Program-made: the position numbers and the translations under genes | The notes under the pieces: model-generated | Database searches by the model: none | The model's input: only the letters and a program-made list of their open reading frames with translations | Told to the model about the DNA's origin: nothing | Assembly (NCBI GenBank): GCA_964583795.1 | Contig: CAZOWX010000035.1 | Coordinates: 1-14,858, forward strand | DNA: 14,858 nucleotides | Direction of reading: 5' to 3' | From: JBDTME01 sp964583795 | GTDB lineage: Bacteria > Patescibacteriota > Microgenomatia > UBA1400 > PJMF01 | Shown here: in pieces, positions 13,465-14,858 of the stretch | Position numbering within the stretch: the first letter of the stretch is position 1 | Layout: each line of letters begins with the position of its first letter

Positions 13465-14858
13465 TTACTTGAGCATTTTCTTACTTTGCTCCACCAGCCC
13501 CGCATAATCCAAGAACTCACTCGCTTTTGACTGGTATTTCATCAATTCTTTTCTTTTTTTCACAGCTTTGATCACGGTATCAGCCAAATCAGCGGGATTT
13601 TCACTCTCAAATAACATGCCAAACTTGGTTTTTTTCACCAATTGTCTCGCTCCAGGAATATCGGAGCAAATCACTGGTGTGCCTTGGAGCATGGCTTCCG
13701 CTTGCACCAAGCCAAAGCACTCACTGCGGGAGGGGATAATGAAAAAATCAACTGATTGATAAAACTGCGTCAGTTGGGTTGAGTCAAGCAAGCCCAAAAA
13801 ATCAACATACTCTTTGACACTGTTTATCTCATCGAGATGGTTTTCAAAAAACTGCTCATACTGCATCTTGGTTTGACCAGCAAAAGCAAACCGTGCATTG
13901 GGGATTGCTTCAATAATGTCAGGAATGGCTTGAAATAGTATGTCAAAACCCTTTTCTTCCACAAAGCGACCTGCAAAACCAAAAGTAATTTGATTTTTTA
14001 CTTTTTTGAAGTCAAGTGTCTTTTTCTTGATGCTTGGAGAGGATGGTATTGGCAAGATTGTTGGAACTGTCTTGTATAAATAGTAGCGCATGACACGAGA
14101 ATGCTGGGCGTAATCTTTGGTGTAGGTGCTGAGTGTATCGGCCAGTGAAAACGCCAAGATGGTCATGATATTAAACACTGTTTCGATCAAGCGATTGAGT
14201 AACCCCTCTGGCAAAATTAAGTCGCCTTGATGAAAGATAATTACTTTTTTGCGCATCAGTTTCCCAATAATGGCAAGTGGTAATACATTGGTACAGGGAC
14301 TATTAATCAACATCACATCGGCGTTTTTCAACTTTTTCCAAGCTCTTGGAATGATGATCGGAGAATAAAATGCTCGTGAAAGTTGCAAAATGGGTCGTGT
14401 ACGTTGAATCCAAAAGTTATTGACGGTTTCTCGCTTTTTCAGTCGAGCTTTATATTTCACCGTGAGTACCTCTATATCAAAGGTATCTGCAATTGCGCTG
14501 CACAGGTGAAATAGCGACTTTGATAGACCTGTCCAGTGTGGAAAAAAGTAATCGGAAATAACGAGCAATCGTTTTTTCTCACATTTCAACACTGATTGTT
14601 TTAAATGAGTGAGAGCCTCTTCCAGTCCAGAAAACCGGTTGTGAAAATGGATATTTCGATCAAATAAGTTATAAATCCAAAACACCGTTAAGTTCTGCTC
14701 GCTTTGCTTTTTGTTAAATTTATTGTGTAAATACTGGACAATATTCCAGTTATCTTCGATAAAGATGTCAAGATTCAGCTCTTCAATCATTCTGGCTTTA
14801 AAAAGATGGGGTTGTTCATCTTTTTCGTTGACAAAAGCGTCCTTAAAAACGCTCTTGG
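13465..14858 (-). CDS. HAD-like domain fused to GT4 glycosyltransferase, N-terminus cut by window edge
   Basis: The minus-strand frame has no stop from 14856 down to TAA 13465-13467, giving 463 residues. An ATG at 14790 lies inside this frame but is probably not the start, because the coding pattern continues upstream of it. The first 85 or so visible residues look like the end of a HAD-superfamily hydrolase (YqfW or 5'-nucleotidase-like): a Lys in Leu-Phe-Lys-Ala-Arg-Met, then Asp-Ile-Phe-Ile-Glu-Asp-Asn. The rest is a GT-B fold GT4 enzyme: N-lobe from Leu-Leu-Val-Ile-Ser-Asp, a Gly-Arg-Phe-Val-Glu-Glu-Lys-Gly donor-site loop, and the E-x7-E motif in Glu-Cys-Phe-Gly-Leu-Val-Gln-Ala-Glu. It probably transfers a sugar from a nucleotide donor in the cytoplasm. 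GT4 is sure; the HAD assignment is moderate. Confidence 0.88.
   Translation of the reverse strand, partial: KSVFKDAFVNEKDEQPHLFKARMIEELNLDIFIEDNWNIVQYLHNKFNKKQSEQNLTVFWIYNLFDRNIHFHNRFSGLEEALTHLKQSVLKCEKKRLLVISDYFFPHWTGLSKSLFHLCSAIADTFDIEVLTVKYKARLKKRETVNNFWIQRTRPILQLSRAFYSPIIIPRAWKKLKNADVMLINSPCTNVLPLAIIGKLMRKKVIIFHQGDLILPEGLLNRLIETVFNIMTILAFSLADTLSTYTKDYAQHSRVMRYYLYKTVPTILPIPSSPSIKKKTLDFKKVKNQITFGFAGRFVEEKGFDILFQAIPDIIEAIPNARFAFAGQTKMQYEQFFENHLDEINSVKEYVDFLGLLDSTQLTQFYQSVDFFIIPSRSECFGLVQAEAMLQGTPVICSDIPGARQLVKKTKFGMLFESENPADLADTVIKAVKKRKELMKYQSKASEFLDYAGLVEQSKKMLK

Noticed and set aside
14788..14790. ATG 14790 as the start of the GT4 gene
   Set aside because: The frame stays open to the window edge and the residues upstream continue a HAD-like domain; no -10 element lies before this ATG.

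Overview
The window is A+T-rich bacterial DNA read with the standard code: TGG is the tryptophan codon throughout, and a TGA ends one gene (12662-12664), so TGA is not recoded to glycine or tryptophan here. Several things suggest a Candidate Phyla Radiation (Patescibacteria) genome, perhaps Microgenomates-like. These are a DUF2298/YYY membrane protein, several GT39-type membrane glycosyltransferases, a short S11 carboxypeptidase, compact gene spacing, and no convincing Shine-Dalgarno sequences. This placement is an inference from gene style; there is no rRNA or other taxonomic marker.

Layout. Positions 1-1510 (minus) hold a GT39/ArnT-like glycosyltransferase that runs off the left edge. A divergent gap with a 7-bp tandem repeat leads to a GNAT acetyltransferase (plus, 1651-2118). 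It converges on gltX, glutamyl-tRNA synthetase (minus, 2270-3703). Upstream of gltX on the same strand are a membrane-anchored protein of unknown function (3762-4823), a D,D-carboxypeptidase-like S11 peptidase (4851-5795) and a DUF2298 protein (5815-8001). The last three sit 19-27 bp apart and look like one operon read from 8001 downward. A 557-bp divergent gap (8002-8558) carries a second 7-bp tandem repeat and a small hairpin but no convincing gene. To the right, a plus-strand cluster encodes a polyprenyl-phosphate-sugar-synthase-like GT2 (8559-9275), two GT39-type enzymes (9305-10867 and 10910-12664) and an unrecognised 215-residue protein (12745-13392). A minus-strand HAD-GT4 fusion (13465 to beyond 14858) runs off the right edge.

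How the genes fit together. Most of the window is envelope glycan work. The GT2 enzyme probably makes a lipid-linked sugar on the cytoplasmic side. GT39-type proteins (and perhaps DUF2298) are GT-C membrane enzymes expected to use such donors on the outer face. The S11 peptidase trims peptidoglycan peptides outside the membrane. The GT4 acts in the cytoplasm. The acceptor and the sugars cannot be read from sequence.

The strongest non-coding pattern is at gene starts. Six genes (GNAT, gltX, DUF2298, both plus-strand GT39s and the 215-residue protein) have an extended -10 element of the form TGn-TATnAT, or a near match, ending exactly 6 or 7 bases before an ATG. That geometry predicts leaderless mRNAs, and it moves the starts of three genes downstream of the longest possible reading frame.
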